DNA of 64,000 bases from contig CAIJPS010000105.1 of NCBI GenBank assembly GCA_903822595.1, forward strand, positions 1 through 64,000, given 5' to 3'. This document shows positions 18,501 to 27,435 of the stretch, piece by piece. The DNA comes from an uncultured Chlorobiaceae bacterium. GTDB lineage: Bacteria; Bacteroidota; Chlorobiia; Chlorobiales; Chlorobiaceae. The notes beneath the pieces were generated by a model, which did no database searches, was not told the origin of the DNA, and worked only from the letters and a program-made list of their open reading frames with translations. The position numbers and the translations under genes are program-made. Positions within the stretch are counted from its first letter, which is position 1, and each line of letters begins with the position of its first letter.

Positions 18501-19336
18501 GGAAGTTTGTAGGTAATCCCGAAATCGAGATAAAAAATATTTCGCCAGTTTTTAAGGATATAGGGGTCTCGCGCATCATCGTTTAGGTTGGTATATACAT
18601 TAAAGGTTTTGGTTGCACTGAGCCGGGAAAGGGTCACCTTCTCAAGAAGAGTATCAATGTCCAGAAACCGCGTCCATTTCTTATGAATTGTAAGGCTTGT
18701 CTCAGGAAATCGTAACTCCATGAGTATTGGATGAATACCGTTGGCGTCATAGATGATGACGGTATGCTCGATCTTTCGGTCATTCAGGTCACCCAGTTCT
18801 GAGTCGGCTTCCAGCTCAAGTCGCACATCGTAAAGTCCTTTTAGCACTTCAGGTTGCGCATCAAGCGGGGCATCCTTGCTCTTTTGGAAGGCGAGCCGTA
18901 ATTCCTGATTTTCACACCATGCGTAATAACTCAACTCACATGCGCACTCCTTGCAGAAAACCCATGCATTTCGAACCTGTTTAAGGTCGATGAGCAAGCG
19001 ACCAAAGTCGTCTGGCGTAGCAGGATTCACCGTCAGGATTTGTCTTGCGGTAAAGAAAGCCTGATCCGGAAAGGGCTGCAAGGGATCGGGCAAAGGTTTT
19101 GCTGGTGCTGGTGCCAGTATATCCTTGATATCCCAGCCGATACGATAGGCGAGATCGGTGATTGCGTAGCACAGTGCCTCGAGCGTTGTGATGCCGGGGT
19201 CGTGTGTATTGTAGTCAGTCCAAAGCCGACTTGCCATCTGTTCGATGAAGCCAATACCTTCCCTTCGCAGGCGATAGAACTCCTCCGCAGGTTCACGCTG
19301 AGGGTATTTCTCTATTTGTTCAGGAGTTTGGCTCAT
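15527..19336 (-). CDS. eCIS baseplate protein (Afp12-like, gp6/J family)
   Basis: This is a 1269-aa protein. Residues ~38-75 read LWTDYNTHDPGITTLEALCYAITDLAYRIGW, the N-terminal signature of the large baseplate wedge subunits of contractile injection systems (gene J/gp6 relatives, Afp12). A second segment near residues 590-650 (ASEQRKGQAKQLKAYLMVFEQILANALTQLAH) is also typical. The C-terminal ~330 residues contain a CxxC pair (SCKTCGDEDPYSFRLTFVMPGW) and a long helical region. The size exceeds phage homologues, as usual for eCIS wedges. It follows the Afp11-like gene in the same operon, 44 bp downstream. Confidence 0.85.
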   Translation of the reverse strand: MSQTPEQIEKYPQREPAEEFYRLRREGIGFIEQMASRLWTDYNTHDPGITTLEALCYAITDLAYRIGWDIKDILAPAPAKPLPDPLQPFPDQAFFTARQILTVNPATPDDFGRLLIDLKQVRNAWVFCKECACELSYYAWCENQELRLAFQKSKDAPLDAQPEVLKGLYDVRLELEADSELGDLNDRKIEHTVIIYDANGIHPILMELRFPETSLTIHKKWTRFLDIDTLLEKVTLSRLSATKTFNVYTNLNDDARDPYILKNWRNIFYLDFGITYKLPGEHPVSETFCLNNATLRIFSDIAAKTASTAQSLNQSLKSWLEDISSVGVIHRYRKKARLAQEAVANAKATLLSHRNLDEDFCTVNVVVIEEIAVCADVEVKPDADIELVQAQIWFEIEQYFNPPVRFHTLQELLDTGEAVEEIFNGPELKSGFIKPDDLEAASNKSVLRVSDIINRLMEIDGIISVNQLLLTRYDAEGNVAGCVADPDLTNGIPSSNTSASWLLLVSNQHQPRLYLNASRFLFYKNGLLFRPQMDEALDTLNQLRGEAERPKSNDPDYDLRISGGTFRESEEYFPVQYSFPSVYGIGPEGVPSHASEQRKGQAKQLKAYLMVFEQILANALTQLAHTADLFSLNPGVNRTYFVKAFSNQLIQGFDEITNDLYTDDTLGKITETEPEFLERRNRFLDHLLARFGEQFNEYALLLSNVDGKKVALKRLIDDKISYINEYPLVSHDRAKAFDYSRPVPFDYSEPEPEKQNNESGIKRRISLLLGYPDLKFDWVLVTDQGNKKFKIVFQLIDKNKKKWMPGSLITTASSEPEAKRIGYRTIIKLMNLSESYEVIEDTLNPGKYNLKLKDHVSAATTATEEYPVFDTKTDATAIRDELIAWSANERLIIVEHLLLRPKFTGDALYQTRSKGSCKTCGDEDPYSFRLTFVMPGWSKMYKENMDMRRFTERTIRQETPSHLFGRICWVGNDGLNESPCEAICKLAELLIKNPLPSGSMPDVDSAVECAKAIYKEFDLCFKGWYEENALDYIHPYIKPEDLNEIIKNNAFEAFASVPGDYPAFNMNVCWDEVKDSMVKHFQQVALHGWQFELFEKAWFRWLDANAKIDWTEERLYERVKAILGANLNTPPANESTLSQCAAEILTGYGVSFYSWMERNQKAGKALKIKSNDRIDLFTDYDLMVPPDYKDIINSNGLQSNESVVNGVKELLQELLEEHYNTYKEVSYWLWIILLLLSRQQNSYPVAMLHDCEEGSNQNPARLDTMVVGN

Positions 19337-19379
19337 GTTTTACACAAAGAGATTGAACGGATGCAGAGTACTTCCTTGG

Positions 19380-22300
19380 CTAAATAAGAGTGATTTCGTG
19401 TTTGTCGAGTGGGGCCGATACCAGAACAGATATTGCCCTGGAACCTTCAACCTCCGACAGATCGATTTTACTCTTTACGTCATTGATATCACGAAACAAC
19501 CTGAAATCGGTCACGTAATCCACGTAAGGCTGTTCTTCAATAAAATTGATCAACACCGACTTGTAGATCTTTCCGCCAAATGATGGACTTCCACCGTCAG
19601 CAAAGGCCCATGGCGAGAGGAATCTTGTGATTGAGTGTTTTAGCATTTGCACGCGATAGGTTTCGTCCCCTCCATCGTAAAAACGAACATTGAAACTGAG
19701 TTTTACTTCTTCAAACTCAGGGTTCATTACATGCAACTTGGTAAAACAGCTCATCCTTTTTTTCAAAAACACTTTGATTTCCTCAATCAAACCGAGACTG
19801 GTAAAGGGCTTTAAGGGATCGCGCAAGTTGTGGAATTGCAAATTCGGAATCGTAACAACAGTGATGTGTCCGGGCGCTGACTCCCTGTAACCATCGGCCT
19901 CATAATAGGTATGGTTAAGACATTTAACTTTATAAACTTGCGGAAAAGCCTCGAGGATCACCCGTTCGTAGTCCCATAGAGCAATAGCACGATCCTTATG
20001 ACGAAGGCGCTCGCTGATGCGGGCATTGAATGCCATAGGTTGCTCGGCACCACGCCCCCCAAATGACTCGAAGGGCTGGATAATGGTTTTGACGGCTGCG
20101 GCGGGTTGAACGAGCTTGCTTATGGCTCCCGCTGCAAGCGGCGTTGCCGGAAAGCTTGGGGCGTTTCCCTTGTCAACAAAGGTTGCCTGAAAGGCCTGTG
20201 CTGCAACCATTTTCAGCTTGCAGACAGCATCGCTGTTTTTATCAACTGCAGCTCGAATCCAGATCATCCCCTTAGGCAGAATGGTATTCGTGTCCGTTGC
20301 CTCCCGTGGGACGGCAAACGTGATAATACCGGAACTAAGCAGCCCGCCGGTTCCATCTTCGACTGCTTTTTCAGCAAATCCGATCCAGTTATTGTTTTTC
20401 AGGTAACTCCAGTGAATTTCGGGATTATCGAGCTTCGGATTGGCAGTTCCATCCACAACCTGAAAAAGAAGCGACAGGTTTTGTGGCAGCTTGAGTCCGT
20501 TGATCCCGATGTAAAACTCGCCCGCATCACTTGTGGGCGTCATTATATCTTCGGGGGGAAAATTAAACTGCGGCAGTAAAGGTACGCTACCGCTGGAATT
20601 CAAATAAGGATGCTGTTCAGCAGTGCCGAAAGGCCCGACATGAAAGAACCGGGCTTTCCGGGTTTCAAAACTATTGGGAACGGACGAGTCAAGGATGATA
20701 GTAGTCTCAGCCTTGTATTTCATCGATATTTCGCTTGCTATAGGAACGACTGGTGGCAACGGAAGATTATTTATGATAACATCTCCACTACTATCCTTTT
20801 CCTTGTTAAGGTATTTGAGCAGATCAGCTTGGTATTTGTCCTGTCCAAAACCATCGGTCAATCTTAACCTTACAAAACCATTCCGGGAACTCGTGCGATA
20901 AAACTCATTAGCACTAAAATCAGGCTCATCTGTAACCGAGGTTGAAACAGAAAAAACGATAGGGCCATCTGTGTACGGAGTTTCCTTGGTTCCTTGCCAG
21001 TCACCATTACTTAGAAAATCAACGTAAACCTTTGTCGAAGGGGTGCTTGTATTAACGTATGGGGAAGGTTTAGATAACCATTTCAACGTTACCGATGGAT
21101 TACTCAGTTTTTTCTGAAAAACCTCTTTTGATCCGATAATCAATGAGCTTCCAGCAACTGGTGATGGGCCAAAGGGCTGAAACGGTTTAGAGGTATCCAC
21201 AGGGCCGAAATCATTGGAAACACCAAGGGATTTCAACCCTTCAACAACGATGGTGAGAGTGATTTTATTAACAACGACACCCTGCAAAACCGAATATGCA
21301 TATTCCCGGGTATCGTCCTGCTTCAGTTTGACCAGAAGAAGAGGTAAATCAGTTTCGAAATTGTAACCGTGCGTTTTGACGGAATAAGGAGTTATTGATG
21401 GTGCATCTCCAGTTAGCGTGATATTCAATTCCAAGAATTGATTGAAAGAAATAAATGGAGTTATAATTGTAAGCCAGCCTTGTTCGGTAGTGAGCATACA
21501 AACAATTTTATTCTCTCCACTCTCTCCATTTTTATTAAAAGCAACTAGATAAGATGTCATAAACCTAATAGTAATGGTTCGCTTCCCTTCTGCCATAAGC
21601 AAATAATGCGAAGCGATGGCAAACCCGATCTCCGCTTTGGGCATGTTAATACTCTGAAGTCTCCCGTCAGCATAAACCTTATTGAAAAACGGATGCCCGG
21701 ATTGGCCTGTTGAAGTGAGTTCCGCGCCCTGCCCATCATCCGAATTGGCAATCGGTGACGCGTAAATGCGACCTTGGTGAATGGTAGTTGTTCTTGCTGT
21801 GCCAGCCAATTCATTACCAACAATTTCATTACCGTGCCGATACACGGTTTTCAAAGCGGCAACCGTTGCTTTATTGGCGACAAAATCCCGGTCATTGGCA
21901 AAAAAGAGATCTTTACCCTGATCATCTTTTCCTGCTCTGAACAGTTCTCCTGCTTTGAATTCATGGATGTCAGCCTGTTTGGCGAGTTCAGCCAGCAAAT
22001 GCACATGGCCGGGCTCGGCAGGTTTTTCCTTAAGGCGCAAAATCTCACGGTAATAGAAATCAAGATGCCGGCCGGTCAGCGTATTTGCTTTTGTCCGCGC
22101 ATATTCAAACAGGCGCAGGAAGGCAAGGAAAAGTGCGTAATGGGGCTGGTGATTATCCCATGTCATCAAAACCTCTTCCAGTGCGCTGTTGGCCTCACTG
22201 ATTGTGCGGGCAAAGACTTTCAGGAACTGGTCGAAAATGGATTTGAACAAAGCATGAGTCGAGCAATGGTTGATTTGAATAAAAACCTTTTCTTCCTCTG

Positions 22301-23024
22301 ACATTGTCGGATCGTTGGAAGAATCGCCATATACCGATTCTTCCGGTCTGATACTATCTTTGTAGCTTGACCATGCGACACCCATGCTCCAGTCCATGGA
22401 TAATCCGGCGTTCAAAACGGAGTCAAAAGCTGCAACTTGACTGCGCAGGATCAGCACAGATGATTGCCTGGCTTCCACATCAATAAGATCAAGACCCTGA
22501 TTCTCCTTCACTCCAGCTTTGTAATAGGCAATCAGGCGCTTGAGCGCCGGTGCGAGCTGGCTTTTGATAAGGTTTTGCAGCTTGCCCTTCAGGGGAATTT
22601 CAACCGGCAAATTCTCTTTAAACGCATCTAGTTGCTGAGCCAGTGTTCCCAATCCGGCGAAAAGAAAACCAAGTTTGTTCTTTAAGCCTTCGCTATCATC
22701 TATGTTTTCCCTGTTGTTCAAATAATCGAACCAGGATTTCATGGTTGTCTTGTAGGCCTCGATATCCTCAATAGCAACCAAGGCCAGTTGCACCGACACG
22801 TCTTTGCCAAAGAAGGGCCTCCAGTCTCCAACTGCCGTATTGGATGCATCGAAATACTTGAGAAAGGCGGCATAGCTTTGCGCAAAGACCACTTTATCGG
22901 CAAGCGTCCGCTCATCTACAGGAGCATAGGACGGATCAAGGGCCGTTGGCATCCGTTGATCCTGACTTGAGCCTTCCCGGACAAGTTTATTCGGATCCGT
23001 ATTTTGCTGGCATTCTTCGGGCAT
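19380..23024 (-). CDS. eCIS baseplate J-like protein (Afp11-like)
   Basis: This is a 1214-aa protein. The N-terminal half is helical (FFGKDVSVQLALVAIEDIE...) with a conserved HLDFYYREILRLKEK element. The C-terminal ~250 residues carry the gp47/J signature ISERLRHKDRAIALWDYERVILEAFPQV, then a ferredoxin-like LSFNVRFYDGGDE region and the terminal FADGGSPSFGGKIYKSVLINFIEEQPYVDYV segment. These are the baseplate wedge elements that contact gp25 and the sheath in contractile systems. The gene lies 3 bp downstream of gp25 and directly upstream of the Afp12-like gene. Confidence 0.87.
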   Translation of the reverse strand: MPEECQQNTDPNKLVREGSSQDQRMPTALDPSYAPVDERTLADKVVFAQSYAAFLKYFDASNTAVGDWRPFFGKDVSVQLALVAIEDIEAYKTTMKSWFDYLNNRENIDDSEGLKNKLGFLFAGLGTLAQQLDAFKENLPVEIPLKGKLQNLIKSQLAPALKRLIAYYKAGVKENQGLDLIDVEARQSSVLILRSQVAAFDSVLNAGLSMDWSMGVAWSSYKDSIRPEESVYGDSSNDPTMSEEEKVFIQINHCSTHALFKSIFDQFLKVFARTISEANSALEEVLMTWDNHQPHYALFLAFLRLFEYARTKANTLTGRHLDFYYREILRLKEKPAEPGHVHLLAELAKQADIHEFKAGELFRAGKDDQGKDLFFANDRDFVANKATVAALKTVYRHGNEIVGNELAGTARTTTIHQGRIYASPIANSDDGQGAELTSTGQSGHPFFNKVYADGRLQSINMPKAEIGFAIASHYLLMAEGKRTITIRFMTSYLVAFNKNGESGENKIVCMLTTEQGWLTIITPFISFNQFLELNITLTGDAPSITPYSVKTHGYNFETDLPLLLVKLKQDDTREYAYSVLQGVVVNKITLTIVVEGLKSLGVSNDFGPVDTSKPFQPFGPSPVAGSSLIIGSKEVFQKKLSNPSVTLKWLSKPSPYVNTSTPSTKVYVDFLSNGDWQGTKETPYTDGPIVFSVSTSVTDEPDFSANEFYRTSSRNGFVRLRLTDGFGQDKYQADLLKYLNKEKDSSGDVIINNLPLPPVVPIASEISMKYKAETTIILDSSVPNSFETRKARFFHVGPFGTAEQHPYLNSSGSVPLLPQFNFPPEDIMTPTSDAGEFYIGINGLKLPQNLSLLFQVVDGTANPKLDNPEIHWSYLKNNNWIGFAEKAVEDGTGGLLSSGIITFAVPREATDTNTILPKGMIWIRAAVDKNSDAVCKLKMVAAQAFQATFVDKGNAPSFPATPLAAGAISKLVQPAAAVKTIIQPFESFGGRGAEQPMAFNARISERLRHKDRAIALWDYERVILEAFPQVYKVKCLNHTYYEADGYRESAPGHITVVTIPNLQFHNLRDPLKPFTSLGLIEEIKVFLKKRMSCFTKLHVMNPEFEEVKLSFNVRFYDGGDETYRVQMLKHSITRFLSPWAFADGGSPSFGGKIYKSVLINFIEEQPYVDYVTDFRLFRDINDVKSKIDLSEVEGSRAISVLVSAPLDKHEITLI

Positions 23025-23027
23025 ACA

Positions 23028-23498
23028 TCAACTGTTATCAGGTAAAATGTTAACGGTCATCGAAAGATTGATATCGGTACCTTCGAGTTTGTAGTAAGGA
23101 AATACCAGGTTAAACCGTGAATTGGTAGTTTTTACCCGGTAGTCAATGCTTATCAGCACGACGCCTTCCAGTTCGCCACTATCTACGAGAGCCACATTTT
23201 CCAGTTCAATACGCGGCTCATGGTAAAGAATGGCTGATTCCACTTTATCGGCCATCAGAGTTTTCATCCGCGTGTCCAAACCCTCAAATATGAGTTCATC
23301 GAGGTTACAGCCGTATTGAGGAAGCATAACCCGCTCACCTTGTGCCGTGCTGAGCAGCACTTCAAGGCTCGATGCGATGTCAGCTTCCTCTTCAAGCATC
23401 TCAACACCGGAAGTCGTGCGATTAAATGTGGGCGGAAATGACCACCCGCGACCAATAAACGGAAGACTCATTTTTTCGTAGTAAGCGTTTTCTTGCAT
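23028..23498 (-). CDS. eCIS baseplate wedge protein, gp25 family (Afp9-like)
   Basis: This 156-aa protein starts at the ATG at 23498, which has GTGAGG 6 bases upstream; the frame stays open further up, but that part overlaps the PAAR gene and is not gp25-like. The family pattern is clear: MSLPFIGRGWSFPPTF, then EEADIASSLEVLLSTAQGERVMLPQYGCNLDELIFEGLD, including the conserved short helix and the GER.m.P.fG core. Gp25 proteins start sheath polymerisation at the baseplate. It sits between PAAR and the J-like wedge gene. Confidence 0.92.
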   Translation of the reverse strand: MQENAYYEKMSLPFIGRGWSFPPTFNRTTSGVEMLEEEADIASSLEVLLSTAQGERVMLPQYGCNLDELIFEGLDTRMKTLMADKVESAILYHEPRIELENVALVDSGELEGVVLISIDYRVKTTNSRFNLVFPYYKLEGTDINLSMTVNILPDNS

Positions 23499-23521
23499 TG
23501 AAACCTCACAAAACAAGGTGG

Positions 23522-23791
23522 TCAGCCCCCGATAAGCACGGTCATTGCTCCCGGCGGCAGGATGGAGCCTCCGCTGGCGGTCAAGTCGCCAACTCTCGCA
23601 GCCGGGAACCCCCCGATCATGACTGTAGCTGATCCTTTCACAATCACATCGGCACCACACGAGTCACTCATCCGCGCTGCAGGAAAACCGCCGATAAGAA
23701 CCGTTAAAATGCCGGGCGGAATAATAGGTACCGGGAGTCCCTGAGTTACCGGACTGACAATCAAGTCACTGACACGTGCTGCTGGAAACAT
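23522..23791 (-). CDS. PAAR spike-tip protein (Afp10-like)
   Basis: This 89-aa protein is built of short beta repeats with two full PAAR motifs (GGFPAARMSD and GGFPAARVGD) plus an N-terminal FPAARVSD. PAAR proteins form the zinc-containing sharp cone on the VgrG/gp5 spike. It lies 14 bp downstream of the spike gene and upstream of gp25, which is the expected place. It has no C-terminal effector extension. Confidence 0.93.
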   Translation of the reverse strand: MFPAARVSDLIVSPVTQGLPVPIIPPGILTVLIGGFPAARMSDSCGADVIVKGSATVMIGGFPAARVGDLTASGGSILPPGAMTVLIGG

Positions 23792-23805
23792 TTCTCTTTT
23801 GTCTA

Positions 23806-25572
23806 TCAGTTAATCTGGACCATTCCGCCATTTATCACGGTTGTAGCACTGCCTTTAATCGTTGTGTTTGCACCGGAAACTTCTGCAGTGGCTGTTCCTG
23901 ATGCTTTGAATCCTGATTGTGCGTTCAATTCTATGTTCACGCCTTCAGCTTTAATATCTTTAGACGCTTTCAGGATAAGGTCTTTGACGCTTTCGATCTT
24001 GATGCCATTATTATCGAGCGTAATTTTGTTGCCGTTCTGGTCTTCGATCAAAATACCTTTCTTGTCCTCCGAGAGCGTCAGCTTATTGCCGCCGGGGGTT
24101 TCGAGATGGATGATTTTTTTTTCGTCATCAAAGGTAAGTTTCATTTTCTCGCGACTGACGTAACCTTTGTGGTGGTTTTTATCTGATGCCGGCTCGGGCG
24201 CAGGCTTGGCACTGCTGTGACACATACCAAGCACAACCGGGTAACGAGGATCATCGCCAAGAAAGCCCACCACAACCTCATCTCCGATTTCTGGACGGAA
24301 AAATGTGCCTCGATCTTTGCCCGCATCCAGTGTGGCAAGGCGAGCCCAGATTCCTTCCTCTGAAACACTCACCAGGGGAAGCCTCACCTTAATCCGATCT
24401 TCGCCATCAGGATCACTTTCCAGAACCGTGACAACCCCGATTTGCAGACCGCTGACGCCAGGAAGAAGCCCACCTGCGGGTAACGGACGAAGGTTGTAGG
24501 TCTCAGAGAAAAGTTCAGGATTCAGGCCAAACTGCACATCTGTCTCCCAATTTCCGCTTGCTACCGTATGGCGAACCCCGGAAACATAGAGCTTTCCTTC
24601 AAAACGATCTCCGATGCCGGATATTTCGATCAGTTGACCGGGCAAAACGCCTGCAAAACCCTGAAATCTTACCCTTCCGCGCACCTTAGCCAATCGTTCT
24701 TTCAAGAGCCGGCCGTCTGCCCATGCTTGCAGTTCTGGCTGGCCGAGTTTGCCGCCATGCCTGATTCGATCGGCTTCGCCTCCGATTACACCAGCCAGAG
24801 TTGACGACGAAAGGTTACCATTATTGGTTGTCGAAGGCTCACTTGCATCCGTTTCTATCAACTCCTGATCAGTCGGATTCCAACTGCTTGCTTTGATGCC
24901 TTTGCTTTGCCAACGAGCGTCTATTTCGGCATCCAGCTCAAGAATCGTAGCGCCATACTTTACCGTCACTACCGCATTGCCGGTTGTCGAGGGTGGCGCA
25001 ATAACAACCTTGTCATCTCCGACAAGCACGACATGCCCGTTTGCTTCGGCACGACACACAAGAAAATCCCAATCGGTGGACTCATACTGCACGACTTCCT
25101 TCAAATCCGGCTTTGTTTCCGTTACCTCTTTGTTCAAACCGTACAATCCGAGCAGTTCTTCCATAATATCACTGTCCTTCTTTTCGATATAGTAGCGGCT
25201 ATTGGCCCCTCTTGTCATCTTAACAGCTTCACTGCGGCATTCAACAACCATCAAGCTCCCGTTTTTACGAATTTTGATGCTCTGTTTAATGACGATCCCT
25301 TTAAATACAGAGTCATTCCGCGAGCGATAACCAAGCTGGATTTCAATTTTTTTACCAGGTATGAAATAACCGGTATTACTCGCTTCAAACGTGGATGTGG
25401 ATGCTTCTCCGTCCATCAGGTGCAACACAACTGAAGGAATCCGGTTTATCTCCCGTGAGACAGAAACCGACAAGACATGAAATGTGCCAGGGATTTCAGT
25501 GCCCTCTATCAGAGCGGCAACGGTGCATACATCCGGCGTTGCCGAAGTCGGTATAATACTTTCGTTACTCAC
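23806..25572 (-). CDS. eCIS spike protein, VgrG/gp27-gp5-like (Afp8-like)
   Basis: This is a 588-aa protein. Residues ~1-330 are the gp27-like hub (IPGTFHVLSVSVSREINRIPSVVLHLMDGE, then YESTDWDFLVCRAEANGH, a VgrG hallmark). Residues ~370-460 are the OB-fold (IGVVTVLESDPDGEDRIKVRLP, and RLATLDAGKDRGTFFRPEIGDEVVVGFLGDDPRYPVVLG). The rest is a repetitive gp5-type beta-helix (EDKKGILIEDQNGNKITLDNNGIKI). This trimer forms the central spike that pierces the target membrane. Its start overlaps the stop of the LysM gene by 4 bp. Confidence 0.93.
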   Translation of the reverse strand: MSNESIIPTSATPDVCTVAALIEGTEIPGTFHVLSVSVSREINRIPSVVLHLMDGEASTSTFEASNTGYFIPGKKIEIQLGYRSRNDSVFKGIVIKQSIKIRKNGSLMVVECRSEAVKMTRGANSRYYIEKKDSDIMEELLGLYGLNKEVTETKPDLKEVVQYESTDWDFLVCRAEANGHVVLVGDDKVVIAPPSTTGNAVVTVKYGATILELDAEIDARWQSKGIKASSWNPTDQELIETDASEPSTTNNGNLSSSTLAGVIGGEADRIRHGGKLGQPELQAWADGRLLKERLAKVRGRVRFQGFAGVLPGQLIEISGIGDRFEGKLYVSGVRHTVASGNWETDVQFGLNPELFSETYNLRPLPAGGLLPGVSGLQIGVVTVLESDPDGEDRIKVRLPLVSVSEEGIWARLATLDAGKDRGTFFRPEIGDEVVVGFLGDDPRYPVVLGMCHSSAKPAPEPASDKNHHKGYVSREKMKLTFDDEKKIIHLETPGGNKLTLSEDKKGILIEDQNGNKITLDNNGIKIESVKDLILKASKDIKAEGVNIELNAQSGFKASGTATAEVSGANTTIKGSATTVINGGMVQIN

Positions 25573-26279
25573 AACTGGTTATTTACTTTTTCAATCGGTG
25601 GAAACAGGATGGCTGTTCCCGGCTTAAGCGATCGAAAATTATCAAGGCTATTTTTTTCTGCAACAGCGAAGTAATATTTCGGATCTCCATATATCCGATA
25701 GCACATCAGAGGCAGGGTATCGCCAGCCTTCACTTTACGCACATGCGTCAGATCGGCTGATCTCTTGTCTTCCTTTGCTGCTCGTTTCTCTTCTTCAATA
25801 CTGCTTTTGAACGTGACTATGGCAATTGCGCGTATGGGGGTTCCATCAGGTTTGAAGAGTTTATACGTGATACTGAGTTCCGTTACCCGCCCTTTAAAAA
25901 TGGAATTTATGCCCCATACCAATTTAAAATGACGAGGTTCATGCGAATCACCCTTATAGCCGGTCAGTACCTGCTTGAACCTTGTGATATCGGCAATAAT
26001 GGAATCCCTCGGTTTGCCGTCAATAATGCCGGTATTATCAAAAAGAAATTCAAAAGTAATCTCTTCCGGCTCGGTGTATTCATACTTTAACTGCTTGCCG
26101 CTGGTTCCCTGCCCCTGTCCTGATTCTGAAAATTTAAGTTTGAAATTGTGTGTATAAGTTTCCGGATTAATGAGCACCTCAATAAATTCCGGTACTTCCG
26201 CCAGACCGCCACCTTCCAGACTCTTTGAATCGGAAAAAGCAAGAATGAGCATTTTTTCCAGTTTTCCGGTCTCAGCCAT
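25569..26279 (-). CDS. eCIS LysM-containing inner baseplate protein (Afp7-like)
   Basis: This is a 236-aa protein. The N-terminal ~150 residues match the gp53-like region of CIS tube-initiator or hub proteins (FIEVLINPETYTHNFKLKFSE, EPEEITFEFLFDNTG). Residues ~182-232 are a LysM-like module (VKAGDTLPLMCYRIYGDPKYYFAVAEKNS, then LKPGTAILFPP). Afp7-type proteins link tube and spike. The start codon overlaps the stop of the DUF5908 gene by one base, and its stop overlaps the spike start, indicating translational coupling. Confidence 0.9.
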   Translation of the reverse strand: MAETGKLEKMLILAFSDSKSLEGGGLAEVPEFIEVLINPETYTHNFKLKFSESGQGQGTSGKQLKYEYTEPEEITFEFLFDNTGIIDGKPRDSIIADITRFKQVLTGYKGDSHEPRHFKLVWGINSIFKGRVTELSITYKLFKPDGTPIRAIAIVTFKSSIEEEKRAAKEDKRSADLTHVRKVKAGDTLPLMCYRIYGDPKYYFAVAEKNSLDNFRSLKPGTAILFPPIEKVNNQL

Positions 26280-26470
26280 CAGCGCTCCAATTTATTTTGC
26301 ATGATTTCCAGTACTTGCTCGACGCATTCTGCAACAATGACTTCTTTTTCACTGTCACTGGTTTTTCCAGAAAGGGTATTTCCAACAGTGATCTTTTGAG
26401 GTGACTCAGATTGCCCTCCCAATGCATTCACCGTAACCCGGATATGCAGCTCTTTTATTTCAATCGGCAT
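26279..26470 (-). CDS. Small eCIS protein, DUF5908 family (Afp6 position)
   Basis: This 63-aa protein begins MPIEIKELHIRVTVNA, the characteristic start of the DUF5908 family found only in contractile injection clusters, and ends in a short charged helix. It is located between the second tube gene and the LysM gene, as in other eCIS loci. Its exact role is unknown. Confidence 0.8.
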   Translation of the reverse strand: MPIEIKELHIRVTVNALGGQSESPQKITVGNTLSGKTSDSEKEVIVAECVEQVLEIMQNKLER

Positions 26471-26485
26471 CGTTTTCTCTGTCCT

Positions 26486-26932
26486 TTACAGAAGATTGAA
26501 ATAGCGATAGGTTAATTCCATTGTTTCGACTACAATGCTGTTTTCATTGGCATTCAAATCGCTGATGAGCCATTTTTTTGGAATGGCATGGACGACATTC
26601 CAGGTGCGCAAAGGCTCGCTTTTTTCGTTCATCAGGATGATGGTAATCGTTACGGGTTTGAATATCCTGTTTTGGAAGGCATCGAGAAACCACTTGATTA
26701 CCCCTGAATCCACCAGCATTCCGCGCTTCAGGACTAGGTCAGCATATTTGGTGCGTACCGGTAATTGATGTTCAAAGCGATTCTCGCCACCTTCCTTGTA
26801 AGGCTCATAGTCGTAGTCAACCGAGAGACCGGACACAGACTGAAAACGCACATCGTTTGTATCCAGACTGATACCGTTGAATATCACTTTAAAGTAAAAT
26901 CCCCATGGCGGATAGTAGTCTGTAGTAGCCAT
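26486..26932 (-). CDS. eCIS inner tube protein (Afp5-like)
   Basis: This 148-aa protein is of the T4 gp19 family: PPWGFYFKVIFNG, FQSVSGLSVDYDYEPYKEGGENRFEHQLPVRTKYADLVLKRG, and FKPVTITIILMNEKSEPLRTWNVVHAIPKKW. The second of two tube paralogues here, it corresponds to the minor tube protein that joins the tube to the baseplate hub in Afp/PVC particles. Start and upstream stop overlap by one base. Confidence 0.92.
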   Translation of the reverse strand: MATTDYYPPWGFYFKVIFNGISLDTNDVRFQSVSGLSVDYDYEPYKEGGENRFEHQLPVRTKYADLVLKRGMLVDSGVIKWFLDAFQNRIFKPVTITIILMNEKSEPLRTWNVVHAIPKKWLISDLNANENSIVVETMELTYRYFNLL

Positions 26933-27369
26933 CAGACTTTCATCAACCTAAGACCTTCATGTGCCAGCTCAATGCTCTCGACAGCAATTTCGTTCGCATC
27001 CGATTTGAGGTCGGGTGCGGTGATTTTTACCGGGAAGCATCTTGCCGCAGTCCATGCTGCAACAGGATTATGTTTTTCGTTGAGCAGCCGGATGGTCACA
27101 TCGCGTCGTTTGTCAACCCTTTCATTAGCGACTTCTTCCATCCAGGTATTGAAATCGAAATCACTTTCGAACTTCCCGCGCTTCAGTGTGATATTGTTGT
27201 TTTTAACCATTCCCGGCATGCTGATTTTATTGAAATCCTTGTTGTCGCTATGCCGGTATTCAATTTTTTCTCGCTCCATCACGAGACCGGTGACTTCCGT
27301 AAAGCTCATTTTTGCTCCACCCCAGTCTATCTGAAAATGGAAGCGAGGTATTGGATATTCCTGTGCCAT
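26932..27369 (-). CDS. eCIS major inner tube protein (Afp1-like)
   Basis: This 145-aa gp19-family tube protein reads YPIPRFHFQIDWGGAKMSFTEVTGLVMEREKIEYRHS, NNITLKRGKFESDFDFNTWM, then RRDVTIRLLNEKHNPVAAWTAARCFPVKIT. It forms the hollow tube inside the sheath. I chose the ATG at 27369 (MAQEYPIP); another ATG three codons upstream at 27378 is equally in frame and neither has a strong ribosome-binding site. It lies 66 bp downstream of the sheath gene, the usual sheath-tube order in this type of cluster. Confidence 0.92.
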   Translation of the reverse strand: MAQEYPIPRFHFQIDWGGAKMSFTEVTGLVMEREKIEYRHSDNKDFNKISMPGMVKNNNITLKRGKFESDFDFNTWMEEVANERVDKRRDVTIRLLNEKHNPVAAWTAARCFPVKITAPDLKSDANEIAVESIELAHEGLRLMKV

Positions 27370-27435
27370 AGTATGCATTGTTTATGAGTTGAAAAGTAAC
27401 GGACGATTTACGCCTCTATTTCCCGCGTATCAGCC

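Noticed and set aside
23499-23660. N-terminal extension of gp25 over the PAAR gene
   Set aside because: The added residues are Arg/Cys-rich out-of-frame PAAR sequence; the ATG at 23498 has GTGAGG upstream and gives the normal gp25 length.
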